Assembly: GCF_001705035.1 (NCBI RefSeq)
Contig: NZ_MCIG01000026.1
Location: 1 to 36,322 of the forward strand
Origin: Curtobacterium sp. UCD-KPL2560
GTDB taxonomy: Bacteria; Actinomycetota; Actinomycetes; Actinomycetales; Microbacteriaceae
Direction of reading: 5' to 3'
DNA: 36,322 nucleotides
Shown here: one piece after another, positions 8,216 to 19,311 of the stretch
How positions within the stretch are numbered: position 1 is the stretch's first letter
Layout: every line of letters begins with the position of its first letter
Made by a program: the position numbers and the translations under genes
The notes under the pieces: model-generated
What the model saw: the letters and a program-made list of their open reading frames with translations, nothing else
Told to the model about the DNA's origin: nothing
Database searches by the model: none

Positions 8216-8943
8216 CGCATGGCTCCTTCGGGGTTCTGTCCGTAGACGTTCTGGTAGCGATCGAAGAGTCGATCGACGTTCTCCGGCGCGATCGGGACGA
8301 GCTCGCCGCCCTGCTTCGCGATGTGCACGGTGCGGGCGACGTCCTCGCACATGACCGCGGCCTTGACGGCGTCCTTCGCGTCCTTGCCGATCGTGAACAC
8401 GCCGTGGTTCTGCATGAGCACCGCGCGGGAGCGGTGGCCGGCGAGGGTGTCCACGATGCCGCGGCCGATCGAGTCGTCGCCGATGATCGCGAACGGTCCG
8501 ACCGGGATCGGGCCGCCGAACTCGTCCGCCATCGCGGTGATCACGCAGGGGATCTCCTCGGCGCGGGCCGCCCACGCGGTCGCGTAGGTCGAGTGCGTGT
8601 GCACGACCCCGCCCACCTCGGGCATGTTCCGGTAGACGAAGGCGTGCGCGGCGGTGTCGGAGGACGGGCCGTGCGCGTTGCCCCACCCCTCGGCCGGCAC
8701 GCCGTCGAGGGTGCAGACGACCTGGTTCTCCGGGGTGAGGTCGTCGCTCGACACCCCGCTCGGCTTGATCACGAACAGGTCGGTCCCGGGCACGCGCTCG
8801 GACACGTTGCCGCCGGTCCAGATGACCAGGCCGTAGCGGACGAGCTCGCCGTGCAGGCGGGCCACGCGCTCGCGCGCGCGGGCGACGGCCGCCTTCGTCT
8901 CCTCGGTCGGCGCGCTCGGCGCGGTCGGGGTCGGGTCCGTCAT
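8212..8943 (-). CDS. araD: L-ribulose-5-phosphate 4-epimerase
   Basis: The 243-residue class II aldolase-fold enzyme interconverts L-ribulose 5-phosphate and D-xylulose 5-phosphate, feeding arabinose carbon into the pentose phosphate pathway. Family motifs are visible: [20 protein letters not shown], the zinc-binding [11 protein letters not shown] with two His, and [11 protein letters not shown] with a further His. About 18 residues of Pro/Thr-rich sequence precede the conserved core. ATG 8943 overlaps the araB stop (ATGA) and the stop overlaps the araA start (ATGA), so the three genes are translationally coupled. The related fuculose-phosphate aldolase is excluded by sequence flavour and operon context. 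Confidence 0.95.
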   Translation of the reverse strand: MTDPTPTAPSAPTEETKAAVARARERVARLHGELVRYGLVIWTGGNVSERVPGTDLFVIKPSGVSSDDLTPENQVVCTLDGVPAEGWGNAHGPSSDTAAHAFVYRNMPEVGGVVHTHSTYATAWAARAEEIPCVITAMADEFGGPIPVGPFAIIGDDSIGRGIVDTLAGHRSRAVLMQNHGVFTIGKDAKDAVKAAVMCEDVARTVHIAKQGGELVPIAPENVDRLFDRYQNVYGQNPEGAMR

Positions 8944-10646
8944 GCGGCTGGCTCCTGCTCGGTCTGGAGGCGCGGCTCGGCCTCGTCGGTCGGCTCGGCC
9001 TGGTCGGCCGGTGCGTCGGTGCGGGTGGTCGCGGCCGCCACGGCCTGCACGGGCAGGGCCGCGCGGTAGCGGTCGAGGTAGGTCCGGAAGCCCGCGACGT
9101 CGGTCGGGTCGGGTTCGGCCACGTGCACGGCGTCGCCGCCGAACACGGTGTCGGCCAGGAAGTCGGCGAGCGTGCGGTCGGTGTGCTCGAGGTACGCCGC
9201 GAGCACGGCGATCCCCCACGCACCGCCCTCGCCCGCGGTCTCCTCGAGGGCGACGGGGACGCGCAGGGCCGCCGCGAGCAGGCGCTGCGGTGCGCCCGGG
9301 GTCCGGAAGAGCCCGCCGTGCGCGGTCATCCGGTCGACCGCGACGTCCTCGCCGTGCAGGACCTCCATGCCGATCGCGAGGGTGGCGAACGCGCCGTGCA
9401 CCTCGGAGCGGACGAGGTTGCCGAGCGTGAACCGGGCGCCGGGGGTGCGGAGGAGCAGGGGGCGCCCGTCCTCGACGCCCGTGACGGGTTCGCCGGCCAG
9501 GTAGTTGAAGGAGAGCAGCCCGCCCGCGTCCGGCTCGGCGTCGGCGGCCTCGGCGAGCAACGTCGCGTAGACGTCGTCGATCGCGACGGCTGCGCCGCCC
9601 GTGCGCTCGCTCGTCGCCTGGGCGAAGCGGCCGAACACCCGTGCCCACGCGGCGATCTCGCTCGCGCCGTTGTTGCAGTGCACCATCGCGACGGCGTCGC
9701 CGGACGGGGTGGTGACCACGTCGAGCTCCTCGTGCGGCGTGCCGAGGGGACGCTCGAGGACGACCATCGCGAAGATGCTCGTGCCGACGCTGACGTTGCC
9801 GGTGCGGGGTGCGACGGCGTTCGTCGCGACCATGCCCGTGCCGGCGTCGCCCTCCGGCGGGCAGAAGGCCACGCCGGGCTGCAGGGTCCCGGTCGGGTCG
9901 AGCCACGCGGCGCCCTCGGGGGTGAGCGCGCCGGCGTCCTCGCCCGCGACGAGCACCTCGGGCAGCAGGGCGCGGAGGTCCGGGACCGCCTCGCCGAGCA
10001 GCTCCTGCGTGGTCGCCAGCATGTCGTGGTCCCAGTCACGGCGACCGGGCTCCCCCGGGCCGCTGTCGACGGGCGCGCTGTCGATCGGGAAGACGCCGCT
10101 CGCGTCGCCGACGCCGAGGACGTCCTGCCCGGTCAGACGGCGGTGCACGTAGCCGGCGAGGGTCGTGATGCCGGCGACCTGCGCCACGTGCGGCTCGTCG
10201 TCGAGGACGGCCTGCACGAGGTGCGCGATCGACCAGCGCTGCGGCACGTTGAAGTCGAGCGCGGCGCTCAGCCGTTCGGCCGCGGGGCCGGTCGAGGTGT
10301 TCCGCCACGTGCGGAACGGCACGAGCAGCTCGCCGTCCTGGTCGAACGGCAGGTAGCCGTGCATCATCGCGGAGACGCCCGCGGCGCGGAAGCTCGTCGG
10401 TCGGACGCCGTACTGCCGTTCGACGTCGGCGACCAGGTCGGCGTAGGCCGCACGGAGCCCGGTCTCGACGGCGAGGAGCGAGTAGGTCCACCGTCCGTCG
10501 ACGTACTCGTTCTCCCACTCGTGGGACCCGGCGGCGATCGGGACGAGGTCCTCGTCCACCAGGCACGCCTTGATGCGGGTCGACCCGAGCTCGATGCCGA
10601 GCGTCGTCCGCCCGTCCTCGACCTGTCGTCGGCGGTCGTCGCTCAT
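8940..10646 (-). CDS. araB: Ribulokinase (FGGY carbohydrate kinase)
   Basis: This 568-residue FGGY-family kinase probably phosphorylates L-ribulose, the step between AraA and AraD. The N-terminal ATPase motif [18 protein letters not shown] carries the phosphate-binding Asp/Glu and Gly/Ser residues. [14 protein letters not shown] and [16 protein letters not shown] are further FGGY landmarks, and [14 protein letters not shown] lies in the C-terminal domain. It belongs to the divergent kinase type found in Firmicutes and Actinobacteria rather than the E. coli AraB type. The last 30 residues are a disordered Glu/Pro-rich tail. AGGAGG sits four bases before ATG 10646. Two LacI-type palindromes lie 29-62 bp upstream, so the gene heads an arabinose-inducible operon. 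Confidence 0.93.
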   Translation of the reverse strand: MSDDRRRQVEDGRTTLGIELGSTRIKACLVDEDLVPIAAGSHEWENEYVDGRWTYSLLAVETGLRAAYADLVADVERQYGVRPTSFRAAGVSAMMHGYLPFDQDGELLVPFRTWRNTSTGPAAERLSAALDFNVPQRWSIAHLVQAVLDDEPHVAQVAGITTLAGYVHRRLTGQDVLGVGDASGVFPIDSAPVDSGPGEPGRRDWDHDMLATTQELLGEAVPDLRALLPEVLVAGEDAGALTPEGAAWLDPTGTLQPGVAFCPPEGDAGTGMVATNAVAPRTGNVSVGTSIFAMVVLERPLGTPHEELDVVTTPSGDAVAMVHCNNGASEIAAWARVFGRFAQATSERTGGAAVAIDDVYATLLAEAADAEPDAGGLLSFNYLAGEPVTGVEDGRPLLLRTPGARFTLGNLVRSEVHGAFATLAIGMEVLHGEDVAVDRMTAHGGLFRTPGAPQRLLAAALRVPVALEETAGEGGAWGIAVLAAYLEHTDRTLADFLADTVFGGDAVHVAEPDPTDVAGFRTYLDRYRAALPVQAVAAATTRTDAPADQAEPTDEAEPRLQTEQEPAA

Positions 10647-10674
10647 GTGTCCTCCTGAGACCTCGTCGTCCTCC

Positions 10675-10716
10675 GTGAGCGCTCACATCCTGGCACGTGA
10701 GCGCTCACTCGCGCAA
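10675..10716 (-). promoter_or_regulatory. araB promoter with two LacI operators
   Basis: Two identical palindromes GTGAGCGCTCAC lie at 10675-10686 and 10697-10708, centres 22 bp apart. On the minus strand a possible -35 TTGCGC (10711-10716) and -10 CAGGAT (10687-10692) would place one operator in the spacer and the other at the start site. The operators are clear; the promoter hexamers are weak guesses. Confidence 0.75.
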
Positions 10717-10777
10717 CGTGCGACTCGCCGTGCGGGCGGCAGGTGTCGCGTGGGGCCCTCGGCGACGACCAGCGCGG

Positions 10778-11827
10778 CTAGGCGCTGCGCCGCACCACCA
10801 GCTCGGGCAGCAGCAGCGTCTCGTCGCGCGGCTCGCCCTCGACCAGGGCGCGCACGGACTCGAGCACCCGCTGCCCCATCGCCATGAAGTCCTGCCGCAC
10901 GGTGGTGAGCGGCGGGGTGAAGTGCGCGGCCTCGGGGACGTCGTCGAACCCGACCACCGCCACGTCGTCGGGCACCCGGAGGCCGTCGTCGGCGAAGGCG
11001 TGCAGGACCCCGAGCGCCATCTGGTCGTTCCCGGCGAACACCGCGTCGACGACCGCGGTGTCGATCTGGCGTGCGGCCGCGAACCCGCTCGCGGGGGTCC
11101 AGTCGCCGTCGAGCACGACGGGGGTCAGGCCGGCCTCGCGCATGATCCGCACGTAGGTGTCGCGGCGGACCTCGGACTCCTGCGACACGGCGGGACCGGC
11201 GACGTGGACGACGTGCCGGTGCCCGCGGCCGAACAGGTGCTCCATGACGAGGGTCGTGCCGGCGGCCTGGTCGATCGCGACCGCGGCGACGCTCGGCGCC
11301 ACCGGGGTGCGGACCGCGTCGCGCTGCACGGCGTTCGCGACCACGACCGGGACGGTCACCGGGATCGTCAGCGACTCGAGGGCCGCGAGCACGCGGTTGT
11401 CGGCCGCGACGAGCACGATCGCGGCGACGTCCTGGGCGAGCAGCGTGGTGAGCGCGCCGGACAGGTCGGCGGGCCGAGGGGCGTCGGGCAGCGTGGACAG
11501 CAGCACGTGGTAGCCGGCGGACCGTGCGGCGCGTTCGAACCCGATCGAGGTGCTCGACGGCCCGTACAGCGCGTCGCCCGCGGTGATGATGCCGAGCGCC
11601 CGGCTCCGTCCGCCGGCGAGGGCCCGGGCGGCGGCGCGGGGCCGGTAGCCGAGCGCCGTCACGGCGTCGGTGACCTGCGAGCGGAACTGCTCGCGGACCG
11701 TCGGGTCGCCGTTGATCACCCGGGACACCGTCTGGTGGGAGACGCCCGCGCGCTCGGCGACGTCGAAGATCGTGGGGGCCTTGCGGCGTCTGCCGCCGGC
11801 ACTCCCGAGCGCGGTCGTGGTCGTCAC
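10778..11827 (-). CDS. LacI-family repressor of the arabinose genes
   Basis: From GTG 11827 the protein has 349 residues. The DNA-binding domain reads PTIFDVAERAGVSHQTVSRV with hinge helix YRPRAAARALAGGRS, followed by a periplasmic-binding-protein-like sensor domain ending in VGFDDVPEAAHFTPPLTTVRQ. LacI proteins release DNA on binding a sugar. The longer open frame to 11995 would read through the divergent operator region and adds unconserved residues. No strong ribosome binding site precedes the GTG. The gene lies between araB and chvE, and the same palindrome is upstream of both units, so it very probably controls both in response to L-arabinose or a derivative. Confidence 0.92.
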   Translation of the reverse strand: MTTTTALGSAGGRRRKAPTIFDVAERAGVSHQTVSRVINGDPTVREQFRSQVTDAVTALGYRPRAAARALAGGRSRALGIITAGDALYGPSSTSIGFERAARSAGYHVLLSTLPDAPRPADLSGALTTLLAQDVAAIVLVAADNRVLAALESLTIPVTVPVVVANAVQRDAVRTPVAPSVAAVAIDQAAGTTLVMEHLFGRGHRHVVHVAGPAVSQESEVRRDTYVRIMREAGLTPVVLDGDWTPASGFAAARQIDTAVVDAVFAGNDQMALGVLHAFADDGLRVPDDVAVVGFDDVPEAAHFTPPLTTVRQDFMAMGQRVLESVRALVEGEPRDETLLLPELVVRRSA

Positions 11828-11953
11828 GTGGCAGAGCGTACCGCCCGGGTCGTCCGGCTCCGCAACCCCTCCGAGCGGTGGCGAGCGGGCCCCGGTGCCC
11901 GCTGCGGGAAGCCGCACGCCCCGCCGGAACATCCCGTCACCGCGACGGGGGAG

Positions 11954-11996
11954 TTGACACCCCGGCACGGAACACCCCATCATGTGAGCGCTCACA
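11954..11996 (+). promoter_or_regulatory. chvE promoter and LacI operator
   Basis: A perfect TTGACA (11954-11959) and a CATCAT element (11978-11983, spacer 18) form a good sigma-70-type promoter in this G+C-rich background. The 14-bp palindrome TGTGAGCGCTCACA at 11983-11996 starts at the end of the -10 element, where bound repressor would block initiation. It contains the same 12-bp core as the two sites before araB. Confidence 0.85.
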
Positions 11997-12075
11997 CGAG
12001 CACATCCCAGCGGGGCACAGCAGCCCCAGCACCTGAGCGCGTCGACGTCGACGCGAGAGGAACAGAGGTACTTCG

Positions 12076-13206
12076 ATGATGAAGCGCAGGATCATCGCGG
12101 GGGTCGCGGCCCTCGGCATCGCGTTCTCCCTGGCAGCATGCTCGGCCGGTGGCCGTGGTGCGACCGACAGCGGCGCCGGCAGCGGCGACAACAAGGGCGC
12201 GCTCGTCGGCGTGGCCATGCCCACCAAGGTCTCCGAGCGGTGGATCAAGGACGGCGACGCCGTCAAGAGCGACCTCGAGAAGGCCGGCTACAAGGTCGAC
12301 CTCGAGTACGGCGACAACAAGGTCCAGCAGCAGGCCCAGCAGGTCAGCAACATGATCACCAAGGGCGCGAAGGTCCTGATCATCGCGTCGATCGACGGTG
12401 GCGCCCTGTCCGACCAGCTCGACGCCGCCGCCAAGGCCGGCATCAAGGTGATCTCGTACGACCGCCTGCTCACCGGCAACAAGAACGTCGACTACTACGT
12501 GTCGTTCGACAACGAGAAGGTCGGCGTCGACCAGGCCAACTCGCTGCTGACCGGCCTCGGGCTGCTCGACAAGGACGGCAAGAAGACGGACGAGAAGGGT
12601 CCGTTCAACATCGAGGTGTTCGCCGGCTCGCCCGACGACAACAACGCCACGTTCTTCTTCAACGGCGCGATGAAGACCCTCAAGCCGTACCTCGAGGACG
12701 GCACGCTGAAGATCGGCTCCGGCCAGGACGGCTTCACGCAGGCCGCCACGCAGCAGTGGGACCCGGCGACCGCCAAGGCCCGCATGCAGAACCTCGTCGC
12801 GAAGTCGTACTCCGGCGGCACCAAGCTCGACGGTGTCCTGTCGCCCTACGACGGCATGTCGATCGGCATCATCTCGGCCCTGCAGGGCGCCGGCTACGGC
12901 TCGGGTGACCGTCCCCTCCCGGTGATCACCGGTCAGGACGCCGAGGCCGCCTCGGTCAAGTCGATCATCGCGGGCCAGCAGTACTCCACCATCTACAAGG
13001 ACACGCGCAAGCTCGCGAAGCAGTCCGCGACGATGGCCGAGGACCTGCTCGCCGGCAAGAAGCCCGAGGTCAACGACACCAAGAGCTACGACAACAAGGT
13101 CAAGGTCGTCCCGACCTACCTGTTCCAGCCCACGGTCGTCACGAAGGACAACTACAAGGAAGTCCTCGTCGACTCGGGGTACTACACCGAGGCCGACCTC
13201 AAGTAG
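12076..13206 (+). CDS. chvE: ChvE-type multiple-sugar ABC transporter substrate-binding lipoprotein
   Basis: The 376-residue protein begins with a basic signal peptide ending in the lipobox LAAC (Cys22), so it is a membrane-anchored binding protein. The mature part is a type I periplasmic-binding fold of the ChvE/XylF class: [40 protein letters not shown] and [15 protein letters not shown] are hallmark segments. ChvE-like proteins bind L-arabinose, galactose, glucose or xylose; the ara neighbours favour arabinose. AGAGG precedes ATG 12076; the second ATG (12079) is equally possible. A 20-bp hairpin after the stop should make its message more abundant than that of the downstream ATPase and permease genes. 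Confidence 0.93.
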   Translation: MMKRRIIAGVAALGIAFSLAACSAGGRGATDSGAGSGDNKGALVGVAMPTKVSERWIKDGDAVKSDLEKAGYKVDLEYGDNKVQQQAQQVSNMITKGAKVLIIASIDGGALSDQLDAAAKAGIKVISYDRLLTGNKNVDYYVSFDNEKVGVDQANSLLTGLGLLDKDGKKTDEKGPFNIEVFAGSPDDNNATFFFNGAMKTLKPYLEDGTLKIGSGQDGFTQAATQQWDPATAKARMQNLVAKSYSGGTKLDGVLSPYDGMSIGIISALQGAGYGSGDRPLPVITGQDAEAASVKSIIAGQQYSTIYKDTRKLAKQSATMAEDLLAGKKPEVNDTKSYDNKVKVVPTYLFQPTVVTKDNYKEVLVDSGYYTEADLK

Positions 13207-13220
13207 GTCCTGCCCCATCT

Positions 13221-13268
13221 GACGGACAGGAGGCGCGGTGCCAGCGCGCACCGCGCCTCCTGTCCGTC
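13221..13268 (+). terminator. 20-bp intercistronic hairpin (attenuator) between chvE and gguA
   Basis: A perfect 20-bp stem, 13221-13240 pairing with 13249-13268, has an 8-base loop and lies 14 bases after the chvE stop, with no U-tract. In sugar ABC operons such elements protect or partly terminate the binding-protein message. Confidence 0.8.
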
Positions 13269-13310
13269 TCCACCAGCGCGCGCACGCGCGCACGACGGAA
13301 AGGCGTCCAC

Positions 13311-14848
<1,538 letters not shown>

Positions 14849-14852
<4 letters not shown>

Positions 14853-16030
14853 ACGCGCTCAAGTCCGCCGCCGGCTACCTCACCGGGCAGCTCCGACAGA
14901 TCGGCCTGTTCATCGCGCTGATCGTCATCGTGATCTTCTTCCAGGCGACGACCGGCGGGATCACCCTCGCGCCGATCAACGTCTCGAACCTGATCGTCCA
15001 GAACAGCTACATCCTCATCCTCGCCATCGGCATGGTGATGGTCATCATCGCGGGCCACATCGACCTGTCGGTCGGCTCGGTCGTCGCCTTCACGGGCGCC
15101 ATGGCCGGCGTGATGATCACGCAGTGGGGCATCCCGTGGCCGATCGCGGTCGTCCTGTGCCTCGTGCTCGGTGGCCTCGTGGGCGCCTGGCAGGGCTTCT
15201 GGATCGCCTACTTCGGCATCCCGGCGTTCATCGTGACCCTGGCGGGCATGCTCGCCTTCCGCGGTGCGGCGCAGATCGTCCTGCAGAACCAGCAGATCTC
15301 ACCCTTCCCGGACGGCTTCCGCTCGCTCGGCTCCGGCTTCCTGCCGTCGTTCGGCACCTCGGGCTACGAGCCGCTGACGATGATCCTCGGCTTCGCGGCC
15401 GCCGCGATCATGGTCGTCGTCTCGCTGCGCGGTCGCGCCACCCGCCGCAAGTACCAGCTCGAGAGCGAGCCGCTCGTGTGGTTCCTCGTCAAGCTCGCGT
15501 TCGGCGTCGTGCTCGTCGTCTACGTGTCGCTCCTGCTCGCCAGCTACAACGGCACCCCGATCGTGCTCGTCGTGCTCGGCCTGCTCGTGGTCGTCTACTC
15601 GGTCGTCATGCGCAGCGCGGTCTTCGGTCGCCACGTGTACGCGATCGGTGGCAACGCCCTCGCGGCGCAGCTGTCCGGCGTGAAGACCAAGCGCGTCACG
15701 TTCCTGCTCTTCGTGAACATGGGCGTCATCGCGGCCCTGGCGGGCGTGGTCTTCACCGGCCAGCTCAACCTCGCCGCCCCGGGTGCCGGCAACGGCTTCG
15801 AGCTCGACGCCATCGCGGCCGTGTTCATCGGTGGCGCAGCCGTCACCGGCGGCATCGGCACGGTGCCGGGCGCGATCATCGGTGGTCTCATCATCGGCAT
15901 CCTGAACAACGGCATGTCGATCCTCGGTGTCGGCACCGAGTACCAGTCGCTCATCAAGGGCCTGGTGCTGCTCGCCGCCGTCGCGTTCGACGTGTTCAAC
16001 AAGCGTCGGGCGGCGTCCGCGCGCAAGTAG
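14849..16030 (+). CDS. gguB: Sugar ABC transporter permease (CUT2 family)
   Basis: The 393-residue integral membrane protein has about ten helices and family landmarks [38 protein letters not shown] and [19 protein letters not shown]. It forms the membrane channel for the sugar importer with the upstream ATPase, with which it is translationally coupled. GguB/MmsB-type permeases of this length carry an extra segment (around residues 165-245) compared with RbsC, and that insert is present. A 22-bp terminator hairpin closes the operon. Confidence 0.95.
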
Positions 16031-16047
16031 GGGTCTCCCCTCCCCCG

Positions 16048-16102
16048 GATGGAGCAGGAGACGTCGGGTCGCCGTCAGGCACCCGACGTCTCCTGCTCCA
16101 TC
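16048..16102. terminator. Strong bidirectional terminator hairpin
   Basis: A perfect 22-bp stem (16048-16069 with 16081-16102; arm begins GATGGAGCAGGAG) and an 11-base loop lie 17 bases after gguB and 17 bases before the end of the converging GH13 gene. Confidence 0.85.
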
Positions 16103-16119
16103 GCTGCGTTGCGGGGGCG

Positions 16120-17511
16120 TCAGGACGTCAGGACCGCCCACCCCGCGGCCGGGAGGCGCAGGGTCCCGTCCCGCAGGTCGCCACCGCCCGCCTCGACCCG
16201 CGTCGCGTCGGCCGCGGGCACCTCGACCGGCTCGTCCGCCAGGTTCAGGGCGGTCACCACGGCGGCGTCCGCGGTCGCGGTCCGGAGCACGACCGCGGTG
16301 TTCGTCAGGTGCACGACGTCGGTGTGCGCCCGGTGCAGCCACGGCATCCGCCGCCGGAGTGCGACGAGCGCCTGGTACGTGCGGGTCAGGTCGGTGGGCT
16401 CCGGCGGCACCGCGGGCAGCGCCGGACGCACCGCGTCGTCCCCGCCCTCGCGCTCCTCCTTCACGGCGGTCCAGCCGTACTCGTCGCCCGCGTAGACCAC
16501 GGGCGTGCCGGCCACCGTGAACAGCACCGCGGCGGCGTGCGCGGCGAACCGCTCCCCCACCGCGCTCGCGATGCGCGTCACGTCGTGGTTGCCGACGAAC
16601 GTGGTGGGGACGAACGTGCCGAGCAGGGCGTCGTGCCGCTCCACAGCGTGCGCGAGCTCGAAGCAGTTCCGGTCGGCGATGCCGTGCCAGATCCCCTGCC
16701 ACAGCTCGTACTGCGTGACCGAGTCCATCGTCGACGCGGTCACGATCGCCGCGGCGTCGCCGTGGATGACCTCGCCGCTGCACCAGGCGTCCGGGAAGCG
16801 TTCGCGCACGCGCGGCAGCACCCGGGCCCAGAACGCCGGCGGCACCGCGTAGGCCGCGTCGAGCCGCCACCCGTCGACCCCGCGGTCGAGCCAGTACGTC
16901 ATCACCTCGACGACGAGGTCCTCGGTCGCCCGGCTGTCGTGGTCGAGGGCGACGAGGATGTCGTGCCCCTCGAAGTCGGCGACGGGCACGGGGTCGCCCG
17001 CGCTCCAGCCCGACCGGTCGACGGCGAACAGGTCGACGGTCGGGGCGTCCGGACCCTGCTCCTCGAGGGCGCGGAACGCGGGGTGCTCCCGCCCGACGTG
17101 GTTGAACACGCCGTCGAGCAGCACCCGGACGCCACGCTCGTGCGCCGCCGCGACGAGTGCGGTGAGGTCCGACTCGTCGCCGAGCCGCGGGTCGACGCGG
17201 AAGTGGTCGACGGTGTCGTAGCCGTGGGTGCTGCTCGCCGAGACGGGCCCGAGCAGCAGGCCGTTCAGCCCGAGGTCGACCACGTGGTCCAACCAGCCCG
17301 TCAGCCGGTCGAGTCGGTGCTCGACCGGCCGCTCGTCGACGGGGGTGTCGGGGCGCACCGCGGCGTCGACCGCGCCGAGCGGGTACACGTGCCACCACAT
17401 CGCGTGCTCGACCCAGGCGGGCTCCTGCCGGGGTGCGGGGCGGCCGGGGGCGTCGTCGTGACGGTCGGTGTCGGGACGGTCGGTGGCGGTGCGCTCGGTG
17501 TCGTCGGTCAC
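16120..17511 (-). CDS. GH13 alpha-amylase-family glycoside hydrolase
   Basis: With GTG 17511 the enzyme has 463 residues and no signal peptide, so it acts in the cytoplasm. The (beta/alpha)8 barrel is clear: DGVFNHVG (region I), GWRLDAA with nucleophile Asp218 (region II), WCSGEVIHG with acid/base Glu247 (region III) and FVGNHD with Asp310 (region IV). A short beta-sandwich domain ends the protein. The first 35 residues are Asp/Arg/Pro-rich and probably disordered; the conserved part starts at MWWHVYPLG, so ATG at that Met is an alternative start. Activity on short alpha-glucans, trehalose-like or sucrose-like substrates is possible; specificity cannot be read off. It is not obviously part of the ara regulon. 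Confidence 0.88.
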   Translation of the reverse strand: MTDDTERTATDRPDTDRHDDAPGRPAPRQEPAWVEHAMWWHVYPLGAVDAAVRPDTPVDERPVEHRLDRLTGWLDHVVDLGLNGLLLGPVSASSTHGYDTVDHFRVDPRLGDESDLTALVAAAHERGVRVLLDGVFNHVGREHPAFRALEEQGPDAPTVDLFAVDRSGWSAGDPVPVADFEGHDILVALDHDSRATEDLVVEVMTYWLDRGVDGWRLDAAYAVPPAFWARVLPRVRERFPDAWCSGEVIHGDAAAIVTASTMDSVTQYELWQGIWHGIADRNCFELAHAVERHDALLGTFVPTTFVGNHDVTRIASAVGERFAAHAAAVLFTVAGTPVVYAGDEYGWTAVKEEREGGDDAVRPALPAVPPEPTDLTRTYQALVALRRRMPWLHRAHTDVVHLTNTAVVLRTATADAAVVTALNLADEPVEVPAADATRVEAGGGDLRDGTLRLPAAGWAVLTS

Positions 17512-17577
17512 CGGGACGATGCTGCCACCCGTACCTGGGCTGTGCGCCCGGGTGGACAGCGGGACGAGGATGGACGC

Positions 17578-17976
17578 ATGGGACGAGCGATCAGGACGGC
17601 CGCCGACGCCGAGGCGGTCGAGCAGGCCCACGGCGAGCGCACCTGCGCCGCGTGCGGGCGACGGATGCCGTCCTCGGCGGGGCCGGACACGAAGTGGTGC
17701 TCGGCGGCCTGCCGGAAGCACGGCGTCGACGCCACCGACCGGGCACTCGAACAGCGCATCGACGAGCTCCTCGCGGCGCGCGCCCGGACCGCGAGCATCT
17801 GCCCGTCCGAGGTCGCACGGTCCCTCGAGCCCGACGACTGGCGGCCCCTGATGGAGCCGGCACGACGGGCCGCCCGGCGCATGGTCGCCCGCGGCGAGGT
17901 CGAGATCACGCAGCACGGCAGCGTCGTCGACCCGTCGACCGCGAAGGGACCGATCCGGATCCGGCGTCCCCGGTAG
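17578..17976 (+). CDS. DUF3253 protein with N-terminal zinc knuckle
   Basis: The product has 132 residues. Cys23-x2-Cys26 and Cys41-x3-Cys45 (CAAC, WCSAAC) form a probable zinc site of the DUF2256-like type. The remainder matches the DUF3253 pattern: a helical winged-helix-like domain with ICPSEVARSLEPDDWRPLMEPAR and ARRMVARGEVEITQHGSVVDP. Such proteins are widespread in actinobacteria and proteobacteria without known function; nucleic-acid binding is a reasonable guess. CGAGGA lies eight bases before ATG 17578. It is divergent from the GH13 gene. Confidence 0.8.
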   Translation: MGRAIRTAADAEAVEQAHGERTCAACGRRMPSSAGPDTKWCSAACRKHGVDATDRALEQRIDELLAARARTASICPSEVARSLEPDDWRPLMEPARRAARRMVARGEVEITQHGSVVDPSTAKGPIRIRRPR

Positions 17977-18011
17977 GGAACACCCGTCACCCGCGGGCGT
18001 TGCAGTCGGGG

Positions 18012-19118
18012 ATGACCTCGACCACGCGCACCACCACCGACCAGACCTCCGACCGGCCCGAAGCGCTCGTCGTGGGGGCCAGCGGCATCACCGGCTCGGC
18101 GCTCGTCGACCACCTGCTCGACCTCGGCTGGCGGGTGACGGCGCTGTCCCGCAGGCCGCTCACCCGGGACGGCGTCCGGACCGTCGCCGCCGACCTCCGC
18201 GACCCGGACTCGCTCGCCGCGGCACTCGCCGACGAGCGGCCGACCCACGTGTTCTTCACCGCGTGGCAGCGCCAGGACACCGAGGCCGAGAACATCCGCG
18301 TCAACGGCGGCATGGTCCGTGACCTCCTCGCGGCGCTCGCACACGCACCCCTCGCCCACGTCGCCCTGGTCACCGGGCTGAAGCACTACCTCGGCCCGTT
18401 CGAGGCGTACGCCGCCGGGGTCGTCCCGGACACGCCCTTCCACGAGGAGGAACCGCGGCTCGACACCCCGAACTTCTACTACGCGCAGGAGGACGAGCTG
18501 TTCGCGGCCGCCGCGCGCCAGGGCTTCACGTGGTCGGTGCACCGTTCGCACACCGTGATCGGCCACGCGGTCGGCAACGCCATGAACATGGGCCTCACGC
18601 TCGCGGTGCAGGCGACGCTCGTCAAGGAGCTCGACCTCGACTTCGTGTTCCCCGGCAGCGCGGCCCAGTGGAACGGGCTCACCGACATGACCGACGCCGG
18701 ACTCCTCGCCGAGCACATGGTCTGGGCGGCGACGAGCCCCGAGGGCGCGGACGAGGCGTTCAACGTCGTCGACGGCGACGTCTTCCGCTGGCGGTGGATG
18801 TGGCCCCGGCTGGCCGCGCACCTCGGGGTGGACCCGGCGCGGGTCGTCGGCTTCGCGGACCGGTCGCGACCGCTCGAGGAGCAGATGGCGCCGCACGTGT
18901 CCGCGTGGCCCGCGATCGCCGAGCGGCACGGCCTGGTGGAGTCGGACGTCACACGCCTGGCCTCGTGGTGGCACACCGACGCCGACCTCGGGCGCGAGAT
19001 GGAGGTCGTCACCGACATGGGCAAGAGCCGCGAGGCCGGGTTCACCGGGTACCGCCGCACGGACCGCGCGTTCGCGGAACTGTTCGACCGGTACCGCGCG
19101 GACCGACTGGTCCCGTAG
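18012..19118 (+). CDS. PRISE-type NAD(P)H-dependent ene-reductase (SDR superfamily)
   Basis: The 368-residue protein has an N-terminal Rossmann motif VGASGITGS (residues 21-29) and the two motifs that define progesterone 5-beta-reductase/iridoid synthase-like (PRISE) enzymes: TGLKHYLGPF (121-130, Lys124) and NFYYAQED (154-161, Tyr156/157). PRISE enzymes reduce activated C=C bonds of enones using NADPH. The natural substrate in bacteria is generally unknown. A long upstream open frame exists, but the homologous region starts after ATG 18012; the ribosome binding site there is weak (GGGG). It follows the DUF3253 gene by 35 bases and might share its transcript. Family call is strong; physiological role is unknown. 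Confidence 0.85.
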   Translation: MTSTTRTTTDQTSDRPEALVVGASGITGSALVDHLLDLGWRVTALSRRPLTRDGVRTVAADLRDPDSLAAALADERPTHVFFTAWQRQDTEAENIRVNGGMVRDLLAALAHAPLAHVALVTGLKHYLGPFEAYAAGVVPDTPFHEEEPRLDTPNFYYAQEDELFAAAARQGFTWSVHRSHTVIGHAVGNAMNMGLTLAVQATLVKELDLDFVFPGSAAQWNGLTDMTDAGLLAEHMVWAATSPEGADEAFNVVDGDVFRWRWMWPRLAAHLGVDPARVVGFADRSRPLEEQMAPHVSAWPAIAERHGLVESDVTRLASWWHTDADLGREMEVVTDMGKSREAGFTGYRRTDRAFAELFDRYRADRLVP

Positions 19119-19142
19119 CCCGCGGGCCACTGCCTGGCGGTC

Positions 19143-19162
19143 GGCCGACCCAGCGGTCGGCC
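19143..19162 (+). terminator. Short hairpin terminator after the PRISE gene
   Basis: GGCCGACC and GGTCGGCC form a perfect 8-bp stem with a four-base loop, 24 bases after the stop at 19118. Confidence 0.5.
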
Positions 19163-19184
19163 CGCGCCTGCACCGCCGGTCGTC

Positions 19185-19210
19185 GTACCCCGTTCTCGTG
19201 GACGGGGTAC
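19185..19210 (+). promoter_or_regulatory. Inverted repeat upstream of the CsbD gene
   Basis: GTACCCCGT (19185-19193) and ACGGGGTAC (19202-19210) form a 9-bp inverted repeat about 100 bases before the CsbD start. It could be an operator or part of a stress promoter; the GGGTA element resembles the -10 of actinobacterial SigB-type promoters, but no convincing -35 at the right distance is visible. Confidence 0.35.
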
Positions 19211-19311
19211 ACGAACCTCCGGCTGGGCCGCGAGCGGGTGGGAGGCCCGTGGTTGTGTCAGGTGCACAGGCGCCGGGGTCCCTCGGCGGATCCCCGCAGG
19301 AAGGAAGCACC

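Noticed and set aside
6692-9223. Fusion of araA with an upstream 336-codon extension
   Set aside because: The extension is antisense-like shadow of araD and araB; the true N-terminus at 8215 overlaps the araD stop as ATGA.
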